Shown here one piece after another: positions 23,431 to 36,384 of a DNA stretch of 64,000 nucleotides (position 1 is its first letter; every line of letters starts with the position of its first letter). Under the pieces are notes generated by a model. It ran no database searches. It was not told the DNA's origin and worked only from the letters and a program-made list of their open reading frames with translations. The stretch spans positions 23,586,853-23,650,852 of the forward strand of contig CM052358.1 in assembly GCA_028551475.1 (NCBI GenBank), in the 5' to 3' direction. A program made the position numbers and the translations under genes. This stretch comes from Casuarina equisetifolia (Eukaryota; Streptophyta; Magnoliopsida; Fagales; Casuarinaceae).

Positions 23431-26400
23431 ATCATGTATCTTTAACATGCAAATCAAGTCATCTAAGTGGTAGCTAATCACCTAAAAGCATTAAACTCCG
23501 TAATATGTAACTTCACATAAATAAAATATCTTGCAAAACATAATAATCATAAGATTCATACCATCATAATTAGGTTACATCGTAACTCTAACAAAAATAA
23601 ACTAAAACATAAAGAAATAATGAGGAAGAATGGTAATAAGAAATAAAGAAGGCATCTTGAATCCAAGAACAAGAAGTCTGTCACCTTTTTTGTCTTCTTT
23701 TCAAGAAAACCTTGAATTCTTGGCTTCTTTCTTGAGTTGTGCTCAATTTCCTCCTCTTTTCTTCTTTTGCCTCTTCTCTTCTCTTAAATAGGGTTTAGGT
23801 TTAGACCTATCTCTTATCTTAGTAGAATTAGGTTTTAAAGACCTAAAACAATTGGGTTTTGAACTCTTAAATTAATTGAGACTTGAATTCCTAACATGAC
23901 TGGGTTTTCTATTTATTTAGAAAACCCAACAACAATAGAAAATCTAATAACAATCATCCAAAGCCCAAGCCCATCTTGACTCTCTTAATCTTGATATTAC
24001 AATTTTGCCATACAATAAGCATCAAGTTCTTCATGTTCATCCCTTTTCTCCTTACCTCCTTGTGCTACAAAAACAAGACAAATTCAAATAAATAAGAGGA
24101 GTTCAAATATTTTCTCATAAGCATTGTATTATTTATTACCTAAAAAATAGGTAACATAACTCTATAAAAATAGAGTTATCAATACCCCCAAACTTAACAT
24201 TTTGCTAGTCCTCTAGCAAAGGCAATAAACAATATATGTTTTAGATAAAACCCCTTCATGATATTCTCCCATAATTGCTCAACTTAACAATTCAAAGAAA
24301 AATATAGCTTTCATCCAAACACCACAATTTTCATAAGATAAGATAGACTCTTAACTATGTTGACCGTGTGTGTGTGTGTGTGAGTCCTCATCTTTTCAAC
24401 TATATGCACTCCAAATAAATTCACATTAATATGCAATCTCTCAAAATCTTTAACCAAACCTCATAGGTTTGCTTTTCATTCCTCTCTCCACTAATGTAGG
24501 CCAATCATCTAATCAAAAATCAATAGGACTTTTATAAGCTTGTAATGTAAGGCTGGGCTAGGGGTAAGATGAAAGTCATTTAGGCTAAATTCACCCATGA
24601 ACACATTGCTTTCTATGATCTAATTTGAGCTTTTGTCACTTCCTTTCTTTGCTTTCTCTTTTTTTTTTTCACAAATGATCTTTTTATCACCATTTCTCTC
24701 ATTTATTTTTTTTCCAAAAATACTTGATTTCACTTGGATTTTGACACTCACAAAAGTCACAATCATGCTTGCAATCATAAAGCAAGTAGTAGGACTAGAA
24801 ATGTAAACATTATAATCTTATCTTGTTGATGACATCCAACTACTATGCAAAAGTCAATTATTGAACCTTTAGTTGCTTGAATTTGACAATAAGCAATAAG
24901 AGAATTCCATTCTTGGACAGATGTTGCTTTTTTTTTTTTTGCATTCACAAAAGCAACATATTATGCTACATAATCATTGCAATCAACATCCTTCCCCTCA
25001 ACTTCTCTTCACTCAAATAGACTTATATCCTAAAAATCAATATGTTCAAAGGTGTAGGACGAAAAGATAATTTGTCAAAGGCTCAAGGGTATATATATGT
25101 GGGTGTTAAACAAAAAAAATGGATATGAATCAAGGCTCAGCGGGGTGACTGGTGATAAATAAATAAGGTTGGCTTAAAAGGCTCAAACGATCCAAAGAAT
25201 GGCCTAAATCATTTTCTCAATTAGATGCAGCTTAGGATTTCACCTCAAGAGAAAATCAAACAAATTCTAAGATTCAGGTGAGATCTAAGAAAATCACATA
25301 CTTCATATGAATATTCTTTAGAAATACACACAACTTCAAAAATGAAGGACTTTCAGTGCTTAATAGGTGGATCAATATAATCAAAATCACACTTAATTCA
25401 CACCACAATTGCAGGTTTGAAAAAAAATCTATATCTTCTAAAGAATCACCAAGAATTCACAACATGGGATGTAATCATGACATAAAAAAAAATTTCAATC
25501 AAATTTAGCACAAAGGTTCTTTCCCTACCCCCAAACTTGAATGAAGCATTGTCCTCAATGCAAAAACAAAAGAAAGCAATAATAAAGAAGAATTAGGAAT
25601 GAGAAAACTCTTTTAATTGTAGGTCATATCCACGTAAAGCTTTGAAGAGATGGTGGTGACAAAACTTCTAACCAAACTGCTAACAAAATACTTGGGTTAC
25701 CTCCCAAGAAGTGCTTGCTTTATAGTTTTCAGCCAAACTATCCTCCACCTGTTGCTCAAGGAGGATGAAACTCCAATAGTTTAGGAGACAGCTTGTGTCG
25801 TTTGATTGTTGAGCATTCTTCAATAAGCACAACTGTCTCATATACTTCTAACTTCCTTTTGTTCTCCAGTATCTCGTTCAACAATTTTGCACAACTAGAT
25901 ATTTGAACTGGAACACCTACAAAAGAAATGTTAATGTGTAATTTTAAAGATATATAAAGGGATTCCAAAAACTGCTTATCTTTTACGTGTTGCTAGAATC
26001 TTTGGGGAGATGGAGTTGGAGGCATAAAGGACATAGGATTTTCTGGAACAAGGTTGCTCCTAGGTGCTTCCTCAAGTTGTATGCTGACATCTTTATCATT
26101 ATCTTTGAGACTCTCCTTGTCAACATCAACTTCTTCTACTTGCTTGCCACATGTTGGGGTTATTGCCTCTATGGTATCTTCAAGACTTTTCTCTATATCA
26201 CTAGGCAAAGGACCCTCCTGATTCTCTGAGATCATACTAATGAGCTGACTCATCTGCACCTCTAATTTTTGGATTGAAGCTTCTTGTCTCTGAAAACTCG
26301 CTTCTTGATTCTGAAATCTTGCTTCAATCCTCTCTGTAAAGTTCTGTGTGGTGCTGGCTAGCTCACTAATCATGTTTTCGTAGTTAGGTTTCACCTCTTC

Positions 26401-28905
26401 TGTTTGCCAAAATGTTGGTTGCAGTCTCATCTCACTTGGGTTGCTCCATGAAAAAGTTTGATGGTTGTGCCATCCCAGATTGTACGTATTTGAGTAATAA
26501 TCATTTTGTGACCTGCTAGGAATTTCAACAAAATTAGCATAATCATTATAATGAGCATTAGGGTTACCTACTTGACATTCTGTGCTCTCATGTGCTCCAC
26601 CACAAAATTCATATGATCTACTTTGATGTCTCACAACTGGAGTATTTAGGTTGTCTATCTTCACATTGAGCACTTCTAATTGTGTAGACATTATGGTGAA
26701 GATATCTACTTCATGGACTCCACTTGCTTGATGCATTGGTAGCCTCTTAGTAGATCATTGATAGCTATTGGCTGACATTTCCTCCAAAAGGTTATACGCC
26801 TCTTCTGCAGTTTTGCTGTGCAAATCCCCTCCTGCAGCTGTATCAATTACAAAACGAAGATTTGTACTACACTCATCATAAAAAGTTTGTACTTGTAACC
26901 AAATGGGTAGTCCATGATCTGGACATTTCCTCATAAGTTCCTTGAATTTTTCTCAAGCTTCATACATTGATTCATTGTCCATCTGCATAAAAGTAGTAAT
27001 ATCGTTATGCATTTTTACAAATTTCGCCAAAGGAAAGAACTTACTAAGAAATTTATGAGCCAAATCATCCCATGTAGTAATCAATCCTACAGAAAGAGAA
27101 AAGAACCAATTTTTAGCTGTATCTCTAAGAGAAAATGGAAATAGTTTCAACCTAATAACATTTTCTGTAACTCCATGATCTCCAATCATGTCACAGAATT
27201 CAAGGAATGCTTCAATGTGAGCATTTGGATCCTCATTTGGTAGCCCACTATATTGCACAGATTTTTGAAGCATCTTGATGAGCACAGGCTTGATCTCAAA
27301 GTTATTTGCCTGAATTGCAGGCCTAATGCTTGATGTGGCATTCCAAAATGTTGGTGCAACATAGTCTTTTAAAAGTCTATATGTACCCTTATATCTTTCC
27401 ATCATTGTTGCTTAACAACTTAACAAAGACTTTTTTTTTTCTTTTTTCTTTGACAACTAATGTTTTTTTTTTTCAACAACTTAAGAAAAAAACAAAAAAA
27501 AATTTCAAGAATTAAAAGAAACGATTTTTTTTGTTTTTCAAGAATTAAAAAAAATGATTTTTTTCTTAAAAGAAAATAAAAGCTAGATTAAACCTAGAAA
27601 TTATTCGGTATTAATATTAATCAATAGTAAAACAACCAATCCTCGGCAACGGCGCCAAAAACTTGTTCGGTGAAATCTAAATGCAAGTGAACATGTCGAA
27701 CAAGTAATATAATGATAAGAAAGATATCGTCCCACAGAAATTGGTGATTACTAGACCAACTAATTACTAACGGTGAATAACTCTTAGAATTTATCTAGCA
27801 AACCAAATTGATGGATGATAGATTAACTAACTAAGTCTAAGAAAACTTAATAAAAGAAATATGTTAGAGCATATGACTTCACCATAATTACTAGGTACTA
27901 ATATTGATTATTTATGCTTGCAAGAGAGATAATATCTATGTGATGACAGAATTTTCTAATTTATTTACTATCCTATGTCTAGGTATAGCAAACCTACTTA
28001 GTTCATTAATTCACTATATCTCTATATGTGAATTGAAACAAACCAAATGCATTAGGATCTATGAATATTCCCAGTTTACACCAAAAGTCACACAAACAAT
28101 ATGGTATATGTCTATCCATATTTAATTTATGGTTACATATTACAAGAAGCAACTGCATGCTATTTCCTGTCGGTCTTTAACATGCAAATCAAGTCATCTA
28201 AGTGATAGCTAATCACCTAAAAGCATTAAACTCCATAATATGTAACTTCACATAAATAAAATATCTTGCAAAACATAATAATCATAAGATTCATACCATC
28301 ATAATTAGGTTACATCGTAACTCTAACAAAAATAAACTAAAACATAAAGAAATAATGAGGAAGAATGGTAATAAGAAATAAAGAAGGCATCTTGAATCCA
28401 AGAACAAGAAGTCTGTCACCCTTTTTGTCTTCTTTTCAAGAAAACCTTGAATTCTTGGCTTCTTTCTTGAGTTGTGCTCAATTTCCTCCTCCCCTCTTCT
28501 TTTGCCTCTTCTCTTCTCTTAAATAGGGTTTAGGTTTAGACCTATCTCCTATCCTAGTAGAATTGGGTTTTAAAGACCTAAAACAATTGAGTTTTGAACT
28601 CCTAAATTAATTGAGACTTGAATTCCTAACATGACTGGGTTTTCTATTTATTTAGAAAACTCAACAACAATAGAAAATCTAATAACAATCATCCAAAGCC
28701 CAAGCCCATCTTGACTCTCTTAATCTTGATATTACAATTTTGCCACACAATAAGCATCAGGTTCTTCATGTTCATCCCTTTTCTCCTTACCTCCTTGTGC
28801 TACAAAAACAAGACAAATTCAAATAAATAAGAGGAGTTCAAATATTTTCTCATAAGCATTGTATTATTTATTACCTAAAAAATAGGTAAAATAACTCTAT
28901 AAAAA
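23431..28905 (-). mobile_element. Gag-only gypsy (Tat/Athila-like) element
   Basis: A minus-strand element. The 5' LTR is 27664-28905, followed by the primer site (TTTTTGGCGCCGTTGCCGAG type, 27640-27663). Gag lies at about 25990-27405 (DPNAHIEAFLEFCDMIGDHG, RLKLFPFSLRDTAKNWFFSL) and a gag-protease linker at 25756-25968 (KLLNEILENKRKLEVYETVV). About 1.5 kb of non-coding sequence then leads to a purine tract (AAGTTTGGGGG) and a 3' LTR (23431-24184, end missing). There is no protease core, RT or integrase. In about 260 bp compared by eye the two LTRs differ at 3 positions, so insertion was recent. The gag is broken by about two interruptions. Confidence 0.88.
27664..28905 (-). repeat. 5' LTR of the gag-only gypsy element
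   Basis: The left edge TGTTCGGTGAAATC adjoins the primer site. The right edge is truncated within the first bases of the LTR and is followed by a displaced gag fragment. It is highly similar to the solo LTR at 20891-22139 in opposite orientation. Confidence 0.88.
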
Positions 28906-30445
28906 TTTCTTAGTTTATAGTTACTAAGAAATTTATTAGCCAAATCATCCCATGTAGTAATCAATCCTGCAAAAAGAGAAAAGAACCAATTTTTAGTTGT
29001 ATCTCTAAGAGAAAATGGAAATAGTTTCAACCTAATAACATCTTTTGTAACTCCATGATCTCCAATCATGTCACAGAATTCAAGGAATGCTTCAATGTGA
29101 GCTTTTGGATCCTTATTTGGTAGCCCACTATATTGCACAGATTTTTGAAGCATCTTGATGAGCATAGGCTTGATCTCAAAGTTATTTTTATAGAGTTATT
29201 TTATCTATTTTTTAGGCAATAAATAATACAATTCTTATGAGAAAATATTTGAACTCCTCTTATTTATTTAAATTTATCTTGTTTTTGTAGCACAAGGAGG
29301 CAAGGAGAAAAGGAATGAACATGGAGAACCTGATGCTTATTGTGTGGCAAAATTGTAATATCAAGATCAAAAGAGTCAAGATGGGCTTGGGCTTTGGATA
29401 ATTGTTATTAGATTTTCTATTGTTATTGGATTTTCTATTTAAATAGAAAACCCAGTCATGTTAGGAATTCAAGTCTTAATTAATTTAGGAGTTCAAAACT
29501 CAATTATTTTAGGTCTCTAAAACCCAATTGTTTTAGGTCTCTACAACCCAATTCTACTAGGATAGGAGATAGGTCTAAACCTAAACCCTATTTAAGAGAA
29601 TAGAAGAGGCAAAAGGGGGAGGAGGAAATTGAGCACAACTCAAGAAAGAAGCCAAGAATTCAAGGTTTTCTTGAAGAGAAGACAAAAAGGGTGACAGACT
29701 TCTTGTTCTTGGATTCAAGATGCCTTCTTTATTTCTTATTACCATTCTTCCTCATTATTTCTTTATGTTTTAGTTTATTTTTGTTAGAGCTACGATGTAA
29801 CCTAATTATGATGGTATGAATCTTATGATTATTATGTTTTGCAAGATATTTTATTTATATGAAGTTACATATTACGAAGTTTAATGCTTTTAGGTGATTA
29901 ACTACCACTTAGATGACTTAATTTGCATGTTAAAGACCGACAGAAAATAGCATGCAGTTGCTTCTTATAATATGTAACCATAAATTAAATATGGATAGAC
30001 ATATACCATATTGTTTGTGTGGCTTTTGGTGTAAACTGGGAATATTCATAGATCCTAATGCATTTGGTTTGTTTCAATTCACATATAGAGATATAGTGAA
30101 TTAATGAACTAAGTAGGTTTGCTATACCTAGACATAGGATAGTAAATAAATTAGGAAATTCCACCATCACATAGATATTATCTCTCTTGCAAGCATAAAT
30201 AATCAATATTAGTACCTAGTAATTATGGTGAAGTCATATGCTCTAACATATTTCTTTTATTAAGTTTTCTTAGACTTAGTTAGTTAATCTATCATCCATC
30301 AATTTGGTTTGCTAGATAAATTCTAGGAGTTATTCACCGTTAGTAATTAGTTGGTCTAGTAATCACCAATCTCTGTGGGACGATATCTTTCTTATCATTA
30401 TATTACTTGTTCGACATGTTCACTTGCATTTAGATTTCACCAAAC
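28906..30445 (+). mobile_element. Displaced gag scrap plus plus-strand gypsy LTR
   Basis: 28921-29186 is a minus-strand copy of the gag segment also found at 27044-27307. It is wedged between the truncated minus-strand LTR and a plus-strand LTR (29187-30445) that lacks its first bases. The LTR is close to the solo LTR at 20891-22139. The arrangement suggests inversion or template-switch rearrangement among copies of one recent family. Confidence 0.8.
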
Positions 30446-30491
30446 AAGTTTTTGGAACTAAGTAAACTCCCCGTCAACGGCGCCAAAAACT
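30446..30491. other. Head-to-head LTR junction with facing primer-site sequences
   Basis: The first bases (AGTTTTTGG) are the start of a primer-site region for the plus LTR on the left. The last ones (GTCAACGGCGCCAAAAAC) are the primer-site region of the minus LTR on the right. About 20 bp separates them. Confidence 0.7.
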
Positions 30492-33194
30492 TGTTCGGTG
30501 AAATTTAGATGCAAGTGAACATGTCGAACAAGTAATATAATGATGAGAAAAGTATCGTCCCATGAAGATTGGTGAATACTGAACTAATTAAGTACTAATG
30601 ATGAATTAATCCTAAAATTTATCTAGTAAATCAAAATATTGTTGAAGATGAATTAAAATTTAAAATTTCTAAAACGAAAACTCAATACTAATTAGAATTG
30701 GATCCAAGTAAGAAAAATCAAGATGAGACACATGTTAGAGCTTCCGATTTCACCATAACTACTAGATATGAATTTCCATAGTTTATGCCTGCAAGAATGA
30801 TATTATCTATGTGATGGCGGAATTTCCTAATTTATTTACTATCCTATGTCTAGGTATAGTAAACCTATTTAGTTCATTAATTCACTATATCTCTATATGT
30901 GAATTGAAACAAGCCAAATGCATTAGGATCTATGAATATTCCTAGTTTACAATAAATCTTTCGATAATCTTATCACCAAAAGCCACACAAATAACATAGT
31001 ATATGTCTATCCACATTTAATTCATGGTTATATATTATAAGAAGCAATTGCATATTATTACCTTTCAGTCTCTAACATGCACATCAAATCATTCAAGTGG
31101 TGGCCAATCACTTAAAAGCATTAAGCATAATAATATATAACTCACATAAATAAACTATCTTGCAAAACATAAAAACTTATAGGATTCACATCATCATAGT
31201 TAGGCTACATCTTCGCTCTAACAAAAGAAGTTTAGAACATAATGAAATAATGAGGAAGAACAATAATAAGAAACAAAGAAGGCATCTTGAATCCAAGAAC
31301 AAGAAGTCTGTCACCCTTTTTGTCTTCTCTTCAAGAAATCTTGAATTCTTGGCCTCTCTCTTGAGTTGAATCTTGAATTCTTGGCCTCTCTCTTGAGTTG
31401 TGCTCAATTTCCTCCTTGGTTTCAGCGGCAACTTCTTTTCTCTCTTGCTTCCCTCTCTCTTCTATGCAGGGCTCTTCCTTTATATAGGGTATGGGATCTA
31501 AAACTTTCTCCTTATCCTAATAGCATTGGGTTTTGGATTCCCAATACAATTGGGTTTTAGACTTCTATATTAATTAGGCTTTGGACTCCTAATAGGACTA
31601 GGTTTTCTAATTATTTAAAAAAATAATAACAATAAAAATCTAATAACAATTATCCAAAGCCCAAGCCCAAGCCCATCTTGATTTCCTTCACCTTGATAAT
31701 TTGACCATCTTCTGCCATATAATAAGTACCAGGTTCTCCATGCTTGTTCTTTTTCTTCATGCCTCCTTATGCTACATAAACAAGACAAATTTAAGTAAAT
31801 AAAGAGGAATTCAAATATTTTCTCACAAACATTAGAGAATTTAATATTTAAATTAGGTAAAATAACTCTATAAAAATAGAGTTATCAACACCCCCAAACT
31901 TAACATTTTGCTAGTCCTCAAGCAAAAGTAATAATTTGCATATGCTTTAGACAAAACCCCTTTAAAAAAATTCTCCATAATTGCTCAACTTAACAATTCA
32001 AAGAAAAATATAGCTTTCATCTAAACACCATAATTGTTTTATAAGATAAGATAGACTCTTAACTATGTTAACCACGTGTGTATGTGTGAGTCCTCATCTT
32101 TTCAACTATATGCACTCCAAATAGATCCATATTAATATGCAATCTCTCAAAATCTTTAACCAAACCTCATAGGTTTGCTTTTCATTCCTCTCTCCACTAA
32201 TGTAGGCCAATCATCTAACCAAGAATCAATAGGACTTTTATAAGCTTGTAATGTAAGGTTGGGCTAGGGGTAAGATGAAAGTTATTTAGGCTAAATTCAC
32301 CCATGAACACATTGCTTTCTAGGATCTAATTTGAGCTTTTGTCACTTCCTTTCTTTGTTTTTTTTTTTCGCAAATGATCTTTCTATCACCATTTCTCTCA
32401 TTCCTTTCTTCCCAAAAATACTTGATTTCACTTGGATTTCGACACTCACAAAAGTCACAATCATGCTTGCAATAATAAAGCAAGTAGTAGGACTAGAAAT
32501 GTAATTATTATAATCTTATCTTGCTGATGACATCCAACTACTATGCAAAAGCCAATTTCTAAACCTTGAGTGGCTTGAATTTGACAATAAGCAATAAGAG
32601 AATTCCATTCTTAGACAAAAGTTGCATTTCCTTTCTTTCTTTCTCTTTTTTTTTTTTTGGCATTCACAAAAGCAACATATTATGCTACATAATCATTGCA
32701 ATCAATATCCTTCCCATATAACATCCTTCCCCTCGACTTCTCTTTCACTCAAATAGACTTATATCCTAAAAATCAACATGTTCAAGGGTGCGGGATGAAA
32801 AGATAATTTATCAAAGGCTCAAAGGTATATATATGTGGGTGTCAAAATAAAAAAAAATGGATATAAATCAAGGCTCAGCGGGGTGACTAGGGATAAATAA
32901 ATAGGGTTGGCTTGAAAGGCTCAAATGATCCAAAGAATGGCCTAAATCATTTTCTCAATTAGATGTAGCCTAGGATTTCACCTCAAGAGGAAATCAAGCA
33001 AATTCTAAGATCCGGGTGAGATCTAAGAAAATCACATACTTCACATGAATGTTCTCTAGAAATACACACAATTTCAAAAATGAAGGACTTTTAGAGTTTA
33101 ATAAATGGATCAACATAATTAGAATCACACTTAACTCACATCATAATTGTAGGTTTGAATAAAATCTATGTCTTCCAAAGAATCACCAAGAATT
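30492..33194 (-). mobile_element. Gypsy LTR with attached 3' internal region
   Basis: The minus-strand LTR 30492-31890 (1399 bp) is more diverged than its neighbours. To its right lies a purine tract (31891 onward) and about 1.3 kb of 3' internal non-coding sequence collinear with 24185-25470 of the gag-only element. To its left lies a primer-site-like sequence. The internal region stops near 33194, where copia sequence resumes. No coding domain is present. Fossil, incomplete. Confidence 0.8.
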
Positions 33195-35070
33195 CACAAA
33201 GAAAGTGACTAAGTTAGACATCATTAATTATGTTGATAGAAGTGATGTTTCCAATAGGAAGATGCACATATGTGGAGGGATGATAATTAGGAGTTTTGGA
33301 AAAGAATTTGGGGTCACAAATAATATGGTTACTAGCACTTGAATCAATAAGCCAATTAGAGGTTGAAATGGAACTCATAAAGCAGTAAGAAGTACCAAGA
33401 AAATTAGGAATCTTGTTAGGTTAGCCCAAATAGTTGAAAGCTTGGATGCTCTGGTTAAGTTGGGCCTTGTTGAGGGGTCAATGGGTTGAGCCCTGAGGAG
33501 TAAAGGTTATAGCATGAGATTAGGCTTCCTACTCATCTAAGGTTTTATCAACTAGATTTCCATGCAACACTGATCATGATCATCATTACGCTTTTTTGTA
33601 AAAATCCTAAAATAAACTGTTAAATTGGCCATGAGATTGATTTTGGCCATTGGATTGGTGTGAAGAACCAGATTTGCGACAACCAAAGGGACCTTTGATT
33701 GTAGGTACAATGGACACACAAGGAGAACTGTTGGATGAATGTACGAGAGAGGAAAGATAAAGCCGTTTGATGAAACCACATGTAAGAATGAACTAATGAA
33801 GAAAGGGGGTTGGATCCATGGCAAGGATCTGCGACCAAAAGTCGGAGTAGGAATTGTTAAGGAGGAGAAAATGGATCACATGCTTCTCCTCTTTGATTTG
33901 CCAGAATTATTATAGGGTGGAGTTAAGGCCATGAAGGGTTTCCTCCACTGTGTTGAGATTGTTGTAAAAGGTAGCAAAGCAGTTAAAAGTGATTGTGATG
34001 AAGAGATTTCCTTGTTTTAACTCGAAAAGGGCTTGTTGGAGTTGGAAATTGTAAACATAATCGGTGCAATTGTACATCTTGCCGATTACATCCTAAAGGA
34101 GTTTGGCATCATTAGTCAGTGGTAGTTTAACAGTAACTTTCGATCAAAGACAATTATCGATCCATGTCTAAACAAGCTAAGAGCACTTCTTCCATTAGCA
34201 GGTAAGGTAATTGTCAATAGGAAGAGGCATTGTACCATTTATGAACCCCTCTTTGTCTTTGGTGATAAGGGTGTGATAGAAATTGTGAGCCCAAGTGGCA
34301 AATAACTCGGCCTTAGTGAAAGGGGAAGTAATCAAACATCACTCAAGGCCATTGAACACCACGAGATAAAGCAGAGCATTAGGTTCTAGGTTCCTAATGG
34401 TGGCAGAATTGGGTATGGATTTTGCCCAAGACCTAATTGACCCAATAGAATTGGTTAGGTCCAGCGCAATTAACTCGACAAAATCGAGTAAGGCTAAACC
34501 AAATGGGCAGGCTTTAAAAAAGCAACTTTAAAGGACGACCCGATAAAGATGGGCTTTGCTTATGGCCTAACAAAGATTAAGTTATCAAAAGGAGACTACA
34601 AGTGGGGGCTTGTAACAGTGTGAGCAAGCCTAACTAAAAAAGAGCTTGTAGGGGGTGCCAAAACAGAGGGTTTAGGCTCAGGGAGGCAAAATTGGGCTAA
34701 AAAAAGCTTGCAAGGCCATGATAGGAAGGCCATGAAACCAAGGTAATGGGCTGGGTTAAACCAAATTGGCCAAAAAAGGGCTAAATAGGGGGGTTGGAGA
34801 TTTAAACATATGGTTTGCTCTTAAAAAAGATAAACTGCAATCTTGTAGCAAAGGAGCCCACAAATGAAGGTAAAAATGGTTGCTTAGTGATGGATGACGA
34901 GATTGATTCTGAAAGGTGAGTGACACCCTCAACAGAGGTTAAGGCGTTGGGGCTAGAAGGACAAGTATAGGAAGAAACGGGTGTTGACATCATGGGTGAA
35001 AAAAAATGGGAGAAAAGAAAGTTTAACATAAGAGTAGAAGTAAAAAATAAGGAAAGAATGGCTCTTGATA
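33195..35070 (-). mobile_element. Copia gag and pre-integrase remnants (part of the 17084-35320 fossil)
   Basis: The minus strand carries a pre-integrase stretch (FFSKTPNYHPSTYVHLPIGN), with gag-like sequence upstream of it up to the primer site beside the 35 kb LTR. Broken in several places. Confidence 0.75.
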
Positions 35071-35074
35071 CCAT

Positions 35075-35320
35075 GTCACAAAGTAAAGAGGAAGAAAGAC
35101 ATAAAATTAAGAAGGTATTTTGTGTATTGTGTTCTTAAAAAAGAATGACACATGGGGTCTCCTTTTATAATAAGAAACAAACCTAGTTTAATCATACAAG
35201 GAATTAAAGAATATAATGTGCTACACATGGAAAATAACTTCCTAATTAATCTTACACTATATAGAAAATATAATCTCCTAATTGAGGAATATAATACAAT
35301 TACACACACTATCTCTAATA
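35075..35320 (-). repeat. 5' LTR of the copia fossil
   Basis: 246 bp from TGTCACAAAG to TCTCTAATA on the plus strand. The primer site lies just to its left, and the second GAAAT duplicate lies at 35321-35325. Confidence 0.9.
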
Positions 35321-35325
35321 GAAAT

Positions 35326-35475
35326 CATAAATTTTTGTTCTTTTCCAAGACGACTTGGAAATTTTGGGACTCCTCGCTTGTCCAAAATGTAGAAAGTTGA
35401 TGAATGGACATGATTGATTATAGTTATAAATCAAACAAGCTTCTAACTCTTCAATGACATCCTTAAGTCATCTTC
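35326..35475 (+). promoter_or_regulatory. TNL leader fragment
   Basis: Resembles the start of TNL-C (16360-16500): CCAAGACGACTTGGAAATTT, CTCCTCGCTTGTCC, AATGTAGAAAG, then AACAAGCTTC and TGACATCCTTAAG. It would precede a TIR exon, which is separated from it by the solo LTR at 35476-36384. Confidence 0.55.
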
Positions 35476-36384
35476 TTTAGGTGATTGTTATTCTGCATAA
35501 ACATTAGAATAAATACATAGTGGAATTAGGCAATTATGTGTTGAAGCTCATGAATTAGCACAAGACTGTCCACCTCTGCCAACCTTTGAATAAAAAGTTA
35601 AACAAGCTTTCCACGTACTACTCGACTCTTTGCCTAATTTGTTAGAAGGCATGCAGCCATAAAACATGATGTGGAAAAGTGACGTGATGCATACCTTTTG
35701 TCCAATGCATGGCCATGTGAGAGGTATTAACTTAGAAGGAGAAAATAACTTATAGTTCATGCCACATGGAAGGAACTTGGCCTTTGTGATTTTTCAACCA
35801 ACAACAAAAGGAAAAGCTTCCTCATTCTGGTTAAAGAGAATGGATGCTCCCCCACCTAATTACATACATAATGTTGGCTAGAAATAAGGAGCATTAAGTA
35901 AAGAAATTCAATTTGCTAAGATTTTTCGAAAAAGAACGCAATGGTTGGCTTTTGCTCGATTGTTTGATGTCCTCAAAGTCTCATCTTGTCGTGCGTGGCC
36001 TTTACTTTTCCGGTGAGGTCCAACTAGTCAGCGGACTATCCTTCTCTCCCAACAAAGCTCCGATTCTCTCTCCTTTGTTCTCTTTATTCCAAGAAAATAG
36101 GCTTTTTTTTTTGTTTTTCCACCACCACAACAATTGCCCCAACACATTATCCTTGTTTCATTTTGCCCCACATGAGTTTCACACAAGTGAGACCTCTTCT
36201 ATTTTTGCTTGTTTTCTTTTTCTCTTTTCTTTCTATTTTGCTTCATTTCTTTTTTTGGGGATTTGCTACATAAACAAACAAAACTTGTATAAACACAAAT
36301 AAATACAAATATATTATTACAAATACTATAATATATAATGCATAAAGTAATTAAAATAACTTATATAAAATAGAGTTATCAACA
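35476..36384 (-). repeat. Gypsy-type solo LTR inside a TNL remnant
   Basis: On the minus strand the right edge begins TGTTGATAACTCTATTTTAT, the same start as the Tat/Athila-like LTRs nearby. No internal region is attached. It lies between a TNL leader fragment and a TIR fragment. The left edge and a target duplication were not resolved. A plus-strand open frame at 35913-36302 lies inside it and looks fortuitous. Confidence 0.6.

Larger units (their letters stand above)
17084..35320 (-). mobile_element. Ty1/copia fossil split by nested gypsy elements
   Basis: A minus-strand element with two LTRs of the same family (17084-17339 and 35075-35320). It is flanked by matching GAAAT target duplications (17079-17083 and 35321-35325). 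A tRNA-Met-type primer site (TGGTATCAAGAGCC on the minus strand) lies inside the 35 kb LTR, and a purine-rich tract (GAAGGGGGAG) lies next to the 17 kb LTR. RNase H, RT and integrase remnants occupy about 17400-19980. Gag and the zinc-finger/pre-integrase region occupy about 33195-35070. The middle is replaced by nested gypsy sequence, and part of the copia core is gone. It is broken in many places. Confidence 0.9.

Noticed and set aside
21678-30206. Recurring 73-codon frame (MIIYACKRDNIYVM...) as a conserved small gene
   Set aside because: It occurs at the same position of every copy of one gypsy LTR family, in either orientation. It is LTR sequence, conserved because the copies are recent.
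31160-31560. Overlapping open frames on both strands near 31.2-31.5 kb
   Set aside because: Inside the LTR 30492-31890, in a purine/pyrimidine-biased stretch.
35913-36302. 129-codon plus-strand frame as a membrane protein
   Set aside because: Phe-rich translation of a T-rich tract inside an LTR-like segment. No start context or exon structure.
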